From Aeoliella mucimassa (GTDB taxonomy: Bacteria; Planctomycetota; Planctomycetia; Pirellulales; Lacipirellulaceae), in the NCBI RefSeq assembly GCF_007748035.1, contig NZ_CP036278.1, positions 4,092,001 to 4,156,000 of the forward strand: 64,000 bases of DNA, read 5' to 3'. Below, piece by piece: positions 45,067 to 55,900 of the stretch. Under the pieces are notes generated by a model, which saw nothing but the letters and a program-made list of their open reading frames with translations, was not told the DNA's origin and did no database searches. Numbering within the stretch: position 1 is the first letter of the stretch; each line of letters opens with the position of its first letter. The position numbers and the translations under genes were made by a program.

Positions 45067-46242
45067 CTATTTATTGGCTGCCATCTGGGCAATCTGCGAA
45101 GAGCAACTCGACGCGTATACCATGACCACATCGGAAGCCAGCAAGTTACCGTAGTGCGTGAGCAGCTTCTCGAGTGCAACGCCCGAGAGTCGCTGCCCTT
45201 TGCGGAGCAATCGCGAATCGTCGCGTGTCATCACATCGTTGTACAGTACCATGCCTTCTTCGAGTTCTTCGACCGACAAGCAAACTGGAGCAAGGTGTTC
45301 GGTGTCGATGTGAGTTCGCTCCAGCTCCTCGACAAAGGCCTTGTGCAGTTGCGGGAGCAACTGTCGCATCTCCACCATGGCATCCTTGTTGCTCATTCCG
45401 ATGCGCGACAGGCAATTCCATTGCATGGCAATCCGCAGCAGGGTCGCCCCCGTATGAATGACTTCCTCTTCTTGAGGAGTGAGTGACACGGTGCAACTTC
45501 CATCGACGTTGACCGATTCGCGAATCATCGAAGCAATGGTGCCGAGTCGTGGAATTTTCTCCAATAAACGGGCACCGGTTGCTGCGCTGGCCGCAAGAAT
45601 CTCTTGGAGTTCAGGATCGTCAGGCGAGCAAGTCTCAAGCTTGTGTCGCTTATCATCGGGCAACAAAGCAAAGCCAACAATGCCCAACCGGGCAGCCAGC
45701 TTATATTCCCAACGATCAGTCGCGTTGATCGCTGCGCGAAGGTTGTCGACCATCGTTTGAATTTCGTTGCTGCGGCTGAAAATCTCAGGCTGCACGATTT
45801 CGAGCACGTCGGTCAGCACCCCCACCGCACCGCTAAACGTTTTATGTAGTAGCACCCGTTCGGCAGTGATTAGCCGATATTGATCCAGCCCGGCGTCGAG
45901 CGCGCGGCGGATATGATCGTGATCGCAGGGCTTATTGAGGAACCGGAAGACCTGACCATCGTTCACCGCCTTGATGGCTGTCGCCTGATCCTGGTTGCCG
46001 GTGAGCATCATGTACACAGAGTCGGGCGCGATCATACGTGCTTGCTGAATGAACTGAATTCCATTCATTCCTGGCATACGCATATCGGTAAGCACCACGG
46101 CAAATTCGCCATGGGTCTCGATTTCGTGCAGCGCCGCATCGCCTGAGTTTGCGGTGACTAAATCGTAATAGTCCCCCAAACGACGTCGTAGACCGTTGAG
46201 CAAAGGTTGCTCATCGTCGACGATCAATAGTCGCTCGCTCAT
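45067..46242 (-). CDS. Response regulator with HD/HDOD-like output domain
   Basis: 391 residues. Receiver domain at 1-120: LLIVDDEQPLL (acidic pair), LTDMRMPGMNG with the phosphorylated Asp (about 53) and LNKPCDHD (Lys). After it comes a helical domain with an HD-GYP-like overall fold in which the HD and GYP motifs are degenerate (no clear HD pair), and a C-terminal domain with LSVEELEEGMVLYNDV and LLRKGQRLS. It lies 69 bp after the interrupted histidine kinase, which should be its partner. It is intact while the kinase is not. Confidence 0.85.
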   Translation of the reverse strand: MSERLLIVDDEQPLLNGLRRRLGDYYDLVTANSGDAALHEIETHGEFAVVLTDMRMPGMNGIQFIQQARMIAPDSVYMMLTGNQDQATAIKAVNDGQVFRFLNKPCDHDHIRRALDAGLDQYRLITAERVLLHKTFSGAVGVLTDVLEIVQPEIFSRSNEIQTMVDNLRAAINATDRWEYKLAARLGIVGFALLPDDKRHKLETCSPDDPELQEILAASAATGARLLEKIPRLGTIASMIRESVNVDGSCTVSLTPQEEEVIHTGATLLRIAMQWNCLSRIGMSNKDAMVEMRQLLPQLHKAFVEELERTHIDTEHLAPVCLSVEELEEGMVLYNDVMTRDDSRLLRKGQRLSGVALEKLLTHYGNLLASDVVMVYASSCSSQIAQMAANK

Positions 46243-46835
46243 CGGTTAGCCCCCAAATTAAATTGATCTGACTCGCTAATAAACATAGCTCGTTCCCATC
46301 AACACTCTGCATTAAACAGGAACAGTCTCCGGGTTATCCGCATTCGATTCTACGGGTTCTTCCTGTTGATCCGTTGAAGAGATCTGTGCTCCCTGTAACG
46401 GCAACCGCACACAGAATTTAGTCCCCTCCCCAGTCTCTGTTTGAACATCGATATCTCCCCGATGCTTATTCACAATGATATCGTGCGAAATTGCTAGCCC
46501 TTGCCCTGTTCCTTTCCCGACCTCTTTGGTGGTGAAGAAGGCGTCGAAGACTCGCTGGCGAGCTTCCCGAGGGATGCCTGCTCCGTTGTCAGCTACTTCG
46601 ATCACCGCAAACAAACCATCTTGGTAGGTTCGCAAGACGATTTCACCTCGATGGGTTTCGTCTTTCGCATGCTTTTCGCGAATAGCGTCGGCCGCATTCA
46701 CAATAAGATTCAGTATCACCTGGTTCAATTCTGCCGGTAATACCGGCACCAGTGGCAGCTCGGCGTCCAATTCATAGAGCACGTCCGCATCGTACTTCCA
46801 CTTATTGCGACTTACCGTCGCTGTGCTGCGGACTA

Positions 46836-47995
46836 GTACGTCTTTCCTGAAATCCATTCCGCTGCTATATGCTGCGGAATGAAAAAGCACATTGTTTGCC
46901 TGGACCACCAGGCCCGTGGAGGTTTGGAGCAGCTAGCACGCTCAGGCGCCCGCGCGGCGCAAGTGGTGCGTCGCTGCCAGATATTATTGAAATCGGACTC
47001 GGGATGCACCGACGAAGAGATCGCCGAGCATGTGGGCTGCACGACGCGCAACGTCCGAGCCGTCCGAAAGCGGTTCTGCGAAGAGGGCGTCCAGCGGGCG
47101 GTGTACGATGCGCCTCGCTCGGGCCGCCCCCCAGAGTTCACCAAGCGGCAGCAGCAACAGGTAATCGCCCTGGCGTGCAGCGAGCCGCCCGAGGGACGGG
47201 CTCGCTGGACGCTGGAATTGTTGTGCGAGCACGCGGTGAAGGAAGGCTTCGTCGATTCGCTCAGCGTGACGGAGGTCTCGCTGTGGCTCAAGGAACACGA
47301 CCTGAAGCCGTGGCGAAAAAAACTTGGTGCGTGCCCAAGCTGAACGACGAGTTCTGTGAGCGGATGGAGGACGTCCTCGAGCAGTACGAGAAGCCGCTCG
47401 ACCCGAACGAGCCGGTCGTCTGCCTCGACGAGCAGCCCTATCAGAGGGTCGACGACGCGCGGCCGCCCGAGCCCGCGGCACCCGGCAAGATCGCGAAGCA
47501 GGACTACGAGTACCGCCGCTGCGGAACCTGCAGCGTGTTCGTGGCGGTCGAGCCGAAGGCGGGCAAGCGATTCGTTCAGGCCAAGCGTCACCGCAAGCGA
47601 GCCGACTTCGCCCGGTTCGTCCGCGACCTCTTGAAGCGCTATCCCGACGCAGAGCGGGTTCATCTGGTGATGGACAACCTCAACACGCACAACGAGAAGT
47701 CGTTGATCGAAACCTTTGGCGAGGAGGCGGCTCGGCCAATGCTGGAGCGGATTGTGTGGCATTTTACCCCCAAGCATGCCAGTTGGCTCAACATGGCCGA
47801 GATCGAAATCTCGGCCATACAGCGACAATGCCTGGGACGTCGGTTGGCTTCGCTCGACAAGGTTCAAAGCGAACTCTCCCACTGTTCACGCGACCGCAAT
47901 CGGAAGAAAATCAAAATCAATTGGACCTTCCATCGAAAAGACGCCAAACGCGTCTTCCCTGAACTCTATAGGAAATGACTTCCGGGACGACGTAC
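46836..47995 (+). mobile_element. IS630-family insertion sequence
   Basis: 1160 bp, with related inverted ends GTACGTC(T/G)T(T/C)CC(T/G)GAA, flanked by TA (46834-46835 and 47996-47997; the TA lies within CTAG on both sides). TA duplication is the family hallmark. It encodes one transposase in two frames and sits inside the histidine kinase gene on the opposite strand. Confidence 0.92.
46879..47978 (+). CDS. IS630-family transposase made by -1 frameshift
   Basis: Frame A (46879-47343, 154 residues) has a helix-turn-helix region (DEEIAEHVGCTTRNVRAVRK) and ends in PWRKKLGACPS. Frame B continues KKTWCVPKLNDEFCERM to the stop at 47978 with the DDE residues in VVCLDEQPYQ, LVMDNLNTH and LNMAEIE. 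The junction is a run of seven A at 47316-47322 placed as A_AAA_AAA in frame A, a -1 slippery site. The joined protein would have about 366 residues. Both frames are otherwise intact. Confidence 0.88.
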
Positions 47996-48138
47996 TAGGT
48001 GATTCAAATCGGTTGCGATGAGTACCTGACTTCCGGGATGAGAGAATTCTTTCATCGCACGCACAATATTCACGACCCGTTCGATGCCCTCCTGGTTTTC
48101 GGCAATCGCGGCTGGCACTTCCGCTTTCAATTCTTCGT

Positions 48139-49173
48139 GGCCTTGTTGAACAATTAGTCACAAACCTCCGTAAAAACTAACGTGGAATGGAACCACGTAC
48201 CTTTTTTACGGAGATCGAACATGGCTACGAAAGAAAAACGAACCTACAAAGTCACGAACTGGAAGGAGTATAACAAGTCGCTCATCGAGCGTGGAAACAT
48301 CACTATTTGGTTTAGCGACGAGGCGTTGGAGAACTGGGAACATCCTAACGACCAGACAAAAGTCGGTCGCCCTTTTGTCTTCAGCGATACGGCGATCGAG
48401 TGCTTGCTGACGATTCGCGAACTGCTGAAACTTCCCTATCGGCAGACTGAGGGATTCGGCCGCTCGCTGGTGGCGATGTTGGGCGTCGAGGCAGCGATTC
48501 CCAATTATTCTTCGCTCGCCAAGCGAGCCAGCAAGCTGAATGTTTCGCTCGATATCGCTAACAAGAGGGGCGACATCGATATCGTGGTGGATAGCACCGG
48601 CATGAAAGTGTTTGGCGAGGGCGAATGGAAGATGCGGACGCATGGCAAGTCGAAGCGGCGGACATGGCGGAAGCTGCATTTGTCGGTGAATCCTGACACC
48701 CGCGAGATTGTGGCGGAGATTTTGACCGAGAACAGTTGCCACGATGCCGATGCGGTTCCCGAAATGCTGGAGCAGGTGGAGCAGCCCGTAAAAAAGTTTC
48801 ACGGCGACGGTAGTTACGACAAGTGGAAGGTTTATGAAGGGCTGGAATCCGAAGGCATTGAGCCGGTGATTCCGCCGCAGCACAACGCCAAGATCAAACA
48901 ACATGGCAACTCTGCGGAGGAGCCTTTGCCCCGGGACGAGGCAATTCGTCAGATTCGACGCAAGGGGCGTAGGAGTTGGAAAGAGGAAGTGGGCTATCAT
49001 CGTAGAAGCTTGGCGGAAACGACCATGTACCGAGTGAAACAAAGCTTTGGGAGCCATCTCAAAAACCGAGTATTCGAAAACCAACAAACGGAAGCCCGCT
49101 TGCGCTGTAAAATCATCAATCAATTCACCCAACTCGGGCTTCCACAGTTCGAGTGGAGTTAGTCAACAAGGCC
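48139..49173 (+). mobile_element. IS5-family (IS903-type) insertion sequence, copy 2
   Basis: Same 1035-bp element as 9937-10971, in the same orientation. Target duplication ATTCTTCGT at 48130-48138 and 49174-49182. It splits the sensor kinase gene just after the phosphoacceptor region. The predicted proteins of the two copies are identical. Confidence 0.95.
48221..49162 (+). CDS. IS5-family (IS903-type) transposase, copy 2
   Basis: 313 residues from the ATG at 48221, identical in translation to the product of 10019-10960, with the same GGAG ribosome site and the same D, D and E motifs. Intact and probably active. Confidence 0.95.
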   Translation: MATKEKRTYKVTNWKEYNKSLIERGNITIWFSDEALENWEHPNDQTKVGRPFVFSDTAIECLLTIRELLKLPYRQTEGFGRSLVAMLGVEAAIPNYSSLAKRASKLNVSLDIANKRGDIDIVVDSTGMKVFGEGEWKMRTHGKSKRRTWRKLHLSVNPDTREIVAEILTENSCHDADAVPEMLEQVEQPVKKFHGDGSYDKWKVYEGLESEGIEPVIPPQHNAKIKQHGNSAEEPLPRDEAIRQIRRKGRRSWKEEVGYHRRSLAETTMYRVKQSFGSHLKNRVFENQQTEARLRCKIINQFTQLGLPQFEWS

Positions 49174-50145
49174 ATTCTTCGTGATGACATTCTTCGAGCA
49201 CCTCGAGAGCCATCTCACGGCGTTCTTGCCAGGAAACACTCGGGCCATTTAGGTCGGTTGTTTCGGCATAAGACTGGGCAATTCTCAAAAGTCGTTCCAT
49301 GCACTGCTGAAGATACAGCGAGTTGTCACTAATGAACTGCATGGGAGTGTTGATCTCATGGGCGACACCGGCCGCCAGCTGACCAATGGACTCGAGTTTC
49401 TGAGCCTGCGCGAGCCGCTGCGACATTTGTTGCCGCTCTTTCATCGAGGTCAGCAACTCTTCGGTCCGGCACTTCAGCTCGTTTGTGCGCTGATCGACGA
49501 TCGACTCGATATTGTCTTTTGCATCCTCTAGTTCCGCTTGACTGCGAGCGGAGTTACGCATCTCACGACTCCCTCGCAAACAGCTCCACACCAGAAAAAC
49601 ATCCTCAAACAGCACCCATCCTGCGTGTTCAAAGGCCCTGGTCGTACTGGCCGCCAGTGCTCCGAATACCGATTCGGGCCAGAAGACTCCTCGAAACAGA
49701 TGGTCGACGGTCACGACGACCGTAGCAGGCACCAGCACTCGCCAGTCCCGGTAAAACGCGAGAAAGGCCAAGGAACCGAAGATATGAAAATGAGTCTCAA
49801 TGCGTCCTCCTGACAAATGAATGAGCAAGCCCGAGTAACCAGCTTGGGCCAGTGATATGACCAACCGAGTCGCAAAGCTACCGGGAGCAATCACCGCCAG
49901 AGTCACTGGCAAAATCGAAAGCAGTCCTCCCAGCACGATAGCCGCAAAAAGGTGTACATTCCAAGAGCTCTCAGTACCGACCCAGGTCAACGGTGTAAAC
50001 CAAGCAGCCATCGCAATGGCCGCAATCCACTGCAAGATAAACAACAACGCGAATACCCGATCGGTTCCGATATACAATCGCTGCTGGCGATCGTATAGGA
50101 TCTCGTCGGTACGTCGGTCGATGTTGTTTTTGGAATTCAACGTTC

Positions 50146-50802
50146 TTATTGTTTGGCCGTCAGTTCGGACAAGTCACAACTTTCTTCGCAGGCTTCGATG
50201 ATAGGGCACCCATAAACGGGGGTCCGTCGGACAGCGGGTGGGTTGCCACGCACGATAGCCAGAATCGATTCCCCTCCAGGGCTAATCCCCTCATGACCTC
50301 GCGAGACAGTAACTCCACCACTGAAGAAGGGAGTTCCCCACTGGTTATAGAGTACGACCGCCCCCGAAGTATGCAGTGAGAGTTGTTTGGCTAACTTGCC
50401 GTCGATATCGGACTCGACTTGCGTGTAGGGCAGTTTTTCGGCGTACTCCAGTAGCTTAGTGCCCTGGAACTCCTCCAGATGGTCCGCTGGCTCATAGGCA
50501 AGTATCTTGCATTCAATCGCCCCCTCCGCATCACGCAGCACTCGATTGAGCTCGTCGATCGTCGCAAACGTGCAGGGACACTTAGGGTGAATGGCAACCA
50601 CCAATCGGTAGCTGGGCGTGCTATTCCACTCGAGCGACACCGTGGACAGCAGCGGAGGATCAACCTCGGGCCCGGCCGCCAAATTGTAGCAATAGAGCCA
50701 GTAGAAGCCCCCCGCAACGGCAACAGCCCACAAAGCAACCAGCCCATAAAGCCACCATGGCCGTAGGAGTTTATTCGCGATATTCGGCTTTTCCAAATTC
50801 AT
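50146..50802 (-). CDS. RedB-like membrane protein with thioredoxin-like domain
   Basis: 218 residues from the ATG at 50802 with a GGGGA ribosome site about ten bases upstream; the frame is open 25 codons further. One membrane helix (about 13-35) is followed by a domain with VVAIHPKCPCTFATIDEL, a C-x-C pair at the position of a thioredoxin-type redox site, then TSGAVVLYNQWGTPFFSGG. The C-terminus has CPIIEACEESC. I recall proteins annotated RedB with this pattern, but confidence in the name is low. It lies 5 bp upstream of the sensor kinase gene, so it may be a redox input for that system. Confidence 0.6.
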   Translation of the reverse strand: MNLEKPNIANKLLRPWWLYGLVALWAVAVAGGFYWLYCYNLAAGPEVDPPLLSTVSLEWNSTPSYRLVVAIHPKCPCTFATIDELNRVLRDAEGAIECKILAYEPADHLEEFQGTKLLEYAEKLPYTQVESDIDGKLAKQLSLHTSGAVVLYNQWGTPFFSGGVTVSRGHEGISPGGESILAIVRGNPPAVRRTPVYGCPIIEACEESCDLSELTAKQ

Positions 50803-51188
50803 CACGACCATTTCCCCTGGCATAGGAAACCAAGCTTGCCCCTTGCGACGTAACTGATCTGTAGATTTCGATCGCACATCCTTAAAGCTACGTTGCTACG
50901 GCAACCTGTAAATCAACTACTTCGGCAAGACGTATCAGCTACTCCTCGAGTCAGGATTTCAGATTCGGCACAATCGACATATCGAACGAAGCACTTGCCA
51001 CCTCGTCCGTCGAAGAAAGGGAGATTCGGTCATCCGAACCACAAAACTAGTGGTTCTTCTCCATGCAATCTCGATGACGATTCGGCCTTTTTGGGACAAA
51101 GTTTTTGACGTTTAGCTCTAGCTATTGATTCGATGTACTGCATAATCATTAAAGCGCTAACCATTTGTGGCTCAGACAGGCAATTACG
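50803..51188. promoter_or_regulatory. Divergent intergenic region upstream of marR operon
   Basis: 386 bp between two divergent operons, so both promoters should be here. A 7-bp hairpin GAACCAC-aaaacta-GTGGTTC lies at 51036-51056, and A/T-rich sequence with short imperfect repeats around 51120-51170 is a plausible MarR operator, though no clear operator can be fixed by eye. Confidence 0.4.
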
Positions 51189-51638
51189 ATGCTCCAATAC
51201 GACTTCGAAAACAGCCTGGGTTACTGGCTGACGACCACCCATCAGAGCTATATGCGGCTGTTCAACGAGCGACTTGCTCCCCACGGCATTACCTTTCGCC
51301 AGGCCCAACTGTTAGGCTGGTTGGCGATTGATGGGCCGATGAGTCAGACGGAGCTCGCCGCCCGCATGCTGGTGGAACCGCCAAGCCTCGTAGGGATTCT
51401 CGATCGGGCGGAACAGGCTAAACTCATTGAGCGACGGCCTTGTCCGAACGACCGGCGGGTAAAGCAAATTCACGCGCTACCATCGGCCAAGAAAACGTGG
51501 AAACAAATTGCCGAGGTGGGCCGCGAGATTCGCAAGCAAGCCATGGAAGGTCTAACGGAAAACGAAATTCGTACCCTTCAGCGGTTACTCGTAAAAGTGA
51601 GAGAGAATGTCAGTCCTCAAACAGCCGACACTCGCTAG
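51189..51638 (+). CDS. MarR family transcriptional regulator
   Basis: 149 residues from the ATG at 51189 (MLQYDFENSLGYWL). Winged-helix order is typical: LAPHGITFRQAQLLGWLAIDG, MSQTELAARMLVEPPSLVGILDRAE (recognition helix) and LIERRPCPNDRRVKQIHAL (wing). C-terminal dimerisation helices follow. It overlaps the efflux adaptor gene by 32 bp, so it likely represses its own efflux operon until a ligand, often a phenolic compound or drug, binds (family knowledge). Confidence 0.93.
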   Translation: MLQYDFENSLGYWLTTTHQSYMRLFNERLAPHGITFRQAQLLGWLAIDGPMSQTELAARMLVEPPSLVGILDRAEQAKLIERRPCPNDRRVKQIHALPSAKKTWKQIAEVGREIRKQAMEGLTENEIRTLQRLLVKVRENVSPQTADTR

Positions 51639-52917
51639 CCTTTCGGCTGGCTTGCTTTGCATCGCGGCATTCGCTTCCCCCACTGCGGCATTGGCCCAGG
51701 GTGGCCGCCCCCCTTCGCCGGTAGTTGTGGTCCCCGTGGTCGAACAAGAGGTCATGGCGACCCAGTCGTTCGTCGGTACGGTCATGCCATCGCAGCGTGC
51801 TACCGTGGGTAGTGCGGTGGATGGTCGTGTGATCGAGTGCAACATCGAAGAAGGCGACCGCGTCGAGGAAGGTCAGCCGCTGGCCCAATTGTTGACCGAC
51901 ACGATTAGTCTCGAAATCGCCAACGCGAGCAGCGAACTGGATCTCAAGAAAGCCCAGCTCGAAGAACTCGAAAACGGCACCCGCCCCGAATTGCTCGAGC
52001 AGTATCGCGCTCGCATGGCCAGCGCGAAGGCGCGTCGCGATTATTTGGCCAGCCGTCGCGAGCGTCTTCGCGATCTCGCTGAGCGAAGCAGCGCGGTGAC
52101 CGAAGACGAATGGTCCGAGGCCGTGTCGCTGGCCCTCGAGGCCGAGGAATCCGCTGCCGAAGCAGTCGCTGCTTACGAAGAAGCCAAGATCGGCCCACGA
52201 GCCGAGGTCATCGCCCAGGCGAAAGCCGAAGTCGCCATGCAACAAGCGGTAGTCGACCGACTGGAGGATCAAAGGAATAAATACACCGTTCGCTCCCGCT
52301 TTGCCGGCTACGTGGTCACTAAGCACACCGAGGTCGGTCAGTGGATGAGTAGCGGCGGCGACGTGGCCGACGTCGTCGGCGTCGATATCGTGGAAGTCGT
52401 GGTTCAGGTGCTCGAACGCAGCGTCCCCTACATCCAGGTCGGCGCCGAGGTGAGCGTCGAAATCCCCGCGCTCCCGCAATCCCCCTTCTCCGGCAAAGTG
52501 GTTGCGGTGGTTCCGTCGGCCGATGTTCGTGCGCGCACTTTCCCGGTGAAAGTCGCCATCGAGAACCAGTCGACCGATTCGGGCCCTATGATCAAGCCAG
52601 GTATGTTTGCCCAGGTTCGCCTGCCGGTCGGCAACATGACGACCTCGAAGCTGGTCCCCAAGGATGCAGTGGTGCTTAGTCAAAATGGCCCCGTGGTTTA
52701 CGTGGTTACCAGCCCTGGCGGACAGAAGCCCTCGGGCGTGACGCTTACTCCGGTGAAGTTGGGACAGGTATTCGGGCCGATGATCGAAGTCGAGGCCGCC
52801 GCGCTCACTCCTGGCCAGCTGATCGTCACCGAAGGCAACGAACGCCTGAACCCGAACTCTCAAGTCAGCGTCCTGCGACAGGACGATCCCCCCAGCGTTG
52901 CCTCCCCCGAACGCTAA
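51607..52917 (+). CDS. RND efflux periplasmic adaptor (HlyD/MFP family)
   Basis: 436 residues with a signal peptide (LLCIAAFASPTAALAQ). The lipoyl halves appear as GTVMPSQRATVGSAVDGRV and RSRFAGYVVTKHTEVGQWM, split by a long alpha-hairpin rich in Ala/Glu (about 100-225). The beta-barrel and membrane-proximal domains follow (SVEIPALPQSPFSGKVVAVV; LVPKDAVVLSQNG). It links the inner-membrane RND pump to an outer-membrane channel; no tolC-like gene is in the operon. The start lies inside the marR gene. Confidence 0.92.
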   Translation: MSVLKQPTLASLSAGLLCIAAFASPTAALAQGGRPPSPVVVVPVVEQEVMATQSFVGTVMPSQRATVGSAVDGRVIECNIEEGDRVEEGQPLAQLLTDTISLEIANASSELDLKKAQLEELENGTRPELLEQYRARMASAKARRDYLASRRERLRDLAERSSAVTEDEWSEAVSLALEAEESAAEAVAAYEEAKIGPRAEVIAQAKAEVAMQQAVVDRLEDQRNKYTVRSRFAGYVVTKHTEVGQWMSSGGDVADVVGVDIVEVVVQVLERSVPYIQVGAEVSVEIPALPQSPFSGKVVAVVPSADVRARTFPVKVAIENQSTDSGPMIKPGMFAQVRLPVGNMTTSKLVPKDAVVLSQNGPVVYVVTSPGGQKPSGVTLTPVKLGQVFGPMIEVEAAALTPGQLIVTEGNERLNPNSQVSVLRQDDPPSVASPER

Positions 52918-52984
52918 CCCCCTCCGCGTCCTGCCCCCCGCTTTCCTGCCTGCCTCCCTCCCTGCCTGCTCTGCGAGCGACAAC

Positions 52985-55900
52985 ATGCAACTGGTTGACT
53001 CGTTTGTCCACAACCCGGTCAAGGTCGCCGTCGGCGTGCTGCTGGTAGCTCTGTTCGGCGTGGTCGCGCTGCTGCGGATGCCGATGCAGCTGACCCCCGA
53101 GGTCGAAACCCCGACGATCACCGTCGAAACCCGTTGGCCTGGTGCCAGCCCGCAGGAAATCGAACAAGAGATCATTATCGAGCAGGAGGAGCAGCTCAAA
53201 GGTGTCGAAGGCGCTCGCAAGCTCTCTTCCGAAAGCTCCGACTCGGTAGGTCGCATCACGATCGAATTCAACATGGGCACCGACATCGACCAGGCCATCC
53301 TGAAGGTCAACAGTCGGTTGCAGCAGGTGCGGGAGTACCCGGAGGAAGCCGACCAACCGGTGCTGACCACCTCCGACGCTGCCGCGCGGGCGATTGCCTG
53401 GTTCATTCTCTCGCCACTTCCGCCGACGCCCGAGGCGATCGACCAGTTCATGGCCGAGCACCCCGATCTCGCCGACGAGATGCAACGCGTCAAATCCTCC
53501 CACAGCGGCGGTCTACAGCTGTTGCGTTTGCGTAACCTGGCGAAGGTGCATCCCGAAGTATCGGAGCTGCTGCCGCCGCCCGATCTCGAGATCCCCCAGC
53601 TTCGCCGTTTTGCCGAGGACGAAATCGAAGCTCGCTTCGAACGCGTCGCCGGCGTGTCGCAGTCGAACGTCATCGGCGGGCTCGAGGACGAACTGCAAGT
53701 GGTGGTCGACCTCGAGCGGCTCGCCGCCCGGCAGCTCACCCTTAGCCAGGTTCGCGACGTGCTTCGCGCCCAGAACCGCGACACTTCGGCCGGCACGGTC
53801 GACGATGGCAAACGCCGGTACGTGTTCCGAGCGCTCAACCAGTTTCGCAATCCCGAGCAAGTCGAAAACCAACTGCTCGCAGTCCGCGACGGTCGACCGG
53901 TTTACGTTCGCGACGTCGCCGACGTGAGCCTCGGCTTCAAAAAGCCCGATGGCTTGGTCCGCCGCTTCGGCGAGTCGAGCATCGCGATTAACTGCGAGCG
54001 GGCGGGCGGAGCGAACGTGATCGACGTGATGGCTGGTCTTCGCGCAGTGAACGAAGAGATCAATCGCGACCTGCTTAATCCCCGCGGCATGATGCTCACC
54101 CAGGTGTACGACGAAACCGACTACATCAACTCGTCGGTCGACCTAGTGCAGCAGAACATCTTCCTCGGTGCCGCGCTCACCATGATCGTGCTCATGGTGT
54201 TCCTGCACCTGGGGGTGCCGACGCTGCTGTCGATTCCGCTGATCTTTGCGTCGGCACTCGCTTCGGTCTACCTCTCTCCATGGTACTTCCTCGTCTGTTT
54301 GGCGATTTTGATTGCGGTCGGTTTTGCCTTCGCACGCGGTGCATTGGTCGTTGGTCTGGCGATTCCGGTGAGTATCATCGGCACGTTCCTGGTGCTTGGT
54401 ATCCTCGGTCGATCGCTGAACGTTATTAGTCTGGCGGGCCTTGCGTTTGCGGTCGGCATGCTGGTCGACAACGCAGTGGTCGTGCTCGAAAACGTCTACC
54501 GCCGATACAGTTTGGGCGAGTCTCCCTTCACCGCCGCGGTGCGAGGTACCCAGGAGGTGGCCGGCGCGGTTGTTTCGTCCACCCTCACTACCATTGCAGT
54601 CTTCCTGCCAGTGGTGTTCATGGAGGAAGAAGCGGGGCAGCTGTTCCGCGACATTGCCTTGGCCATTACTTCGGCAGTTGGCTTGTCGTTGATCGTGTCG
54701 GTCACCTTGATTCCGACCGCTGCGGCTCGCTTGTTCCATGGGCACCGCAACGATGGTAAGCCCGAAGAGTCGCCAACCGCCGCCACGGGACCACTGAGCT
54801 TCCTCAATCGTCTCGGCGAGATGTTTGTGAACCACGTGGTCGGGGTCAACGCCTTCATTCAACGCAGCATTTTCCTGCAAGTGACCACGGTGATGCTGAT
54901 GGTGCTGTTCGCGGTCGGCATCAGCTACCTGCTTTGGCCGCGCGTCGAGTACCTGCCGAACGGCAACCGCAACTTGGTGATCGGTATCGTGATTCCTCCG
55001 CCCGGTTACAACATCGATCACCTGATGTCGCTCGGCGAACAAGTCGAAGATCGCCTGCGACCAAACTGGGACATCGACGAAACCACAAACCTGGCCGAGC
55101 TCGATGGTCCCCCGATTCGCGACTTCTTCTTTGTCGTTCGTGGTCGCCAGGTGTTTGTCGGGGTGCGATCCGACGAGCCGCTCCGCTCGGCCGAGTTGGT
55201 GCCCGTCGTGCAAAACGCAGTCGGCGGATTGCCCGGTACGTTTGCCGTGGCCAAGCAAACCAGCTTGTTCGAACGCGGACTGACCGCTGGACGAACCGTC
55301 GACGTCGAAATCGTAGGACCCGACATCGAAAAACTCGTGTCGCTCGGCGGGCAGGTCTTCATGAAAGTGATGGGCACGCCCGACTCGCCGCCGGTGATCC
55401 CCGGATCGCAAGCGCAGCCAGTGCCGAGTCTCGACCTGACCAGCCCTGAAGTGCATGTGGAGCCAAAGCTGATCCAGGCGGCCGAACTCGAAATGAGCGC
55501 GACCGACCTCGGCTTTGCTGCCGATACGATCATCGACGGCGCGTACGTAAGCGATTACTACCTTGGTGGTAAGAAGATCGATCTGACCGTGATGGCCGAC
55601 CAGGAGTTCAACGCGTCGACGGGTAACCTGGCTGCCGCCCCGGTCGCGGTTCCATCGGGGCAACTCGTACCGCTCAACGCCTTGGCCGACATCACGCTGG
55701 CCAGCGGTCCCGAACAAATCAATCACCGCGAGCGTCAGCGGGCGATTACCATTCAGGTGTCGCCGCCGGCCGACGTAGCGCTCGAAGACGCGATGAGCTT
55801 GATTAACGATCAAATTGTGACTCCCATCCGTGAATCGGGACAACTCGAAGGGGGATATCGCATCACGCTGGCCGGCACCGCCGACAAACTGAGCCAGGCG

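Larger units (their letters stand above)
46312..50140 (-). pseudogene. Hybrid-free sensor histidine kinase gene, broken by two insertion sequences
   Basis: Three pieces: 50140-49183, 48138-47998 and 46835-46312. Removing the two elements and one copy each of the 9-bp and TA duplications gives exactly 541 codons including stop. Piece 1 holds an N-terminal sensor of several membrane helices with HFHIFGSLAFLAFYRDW and the phosphoacceptor box GQLAAGVAHEINTPMQFI. Piece 2 continues with GIERVVNIVRAMKEFSHPG. Piece 3 has N box NLIVNAADAI, DNGAGIP and GTGQGLAISHDII. Sensing and catalysis are now separate, so no functional kinase is expected. The catalytic piece could still be translated from an ATG inside the IS630 end (46908). 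Confidence 0.9.
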
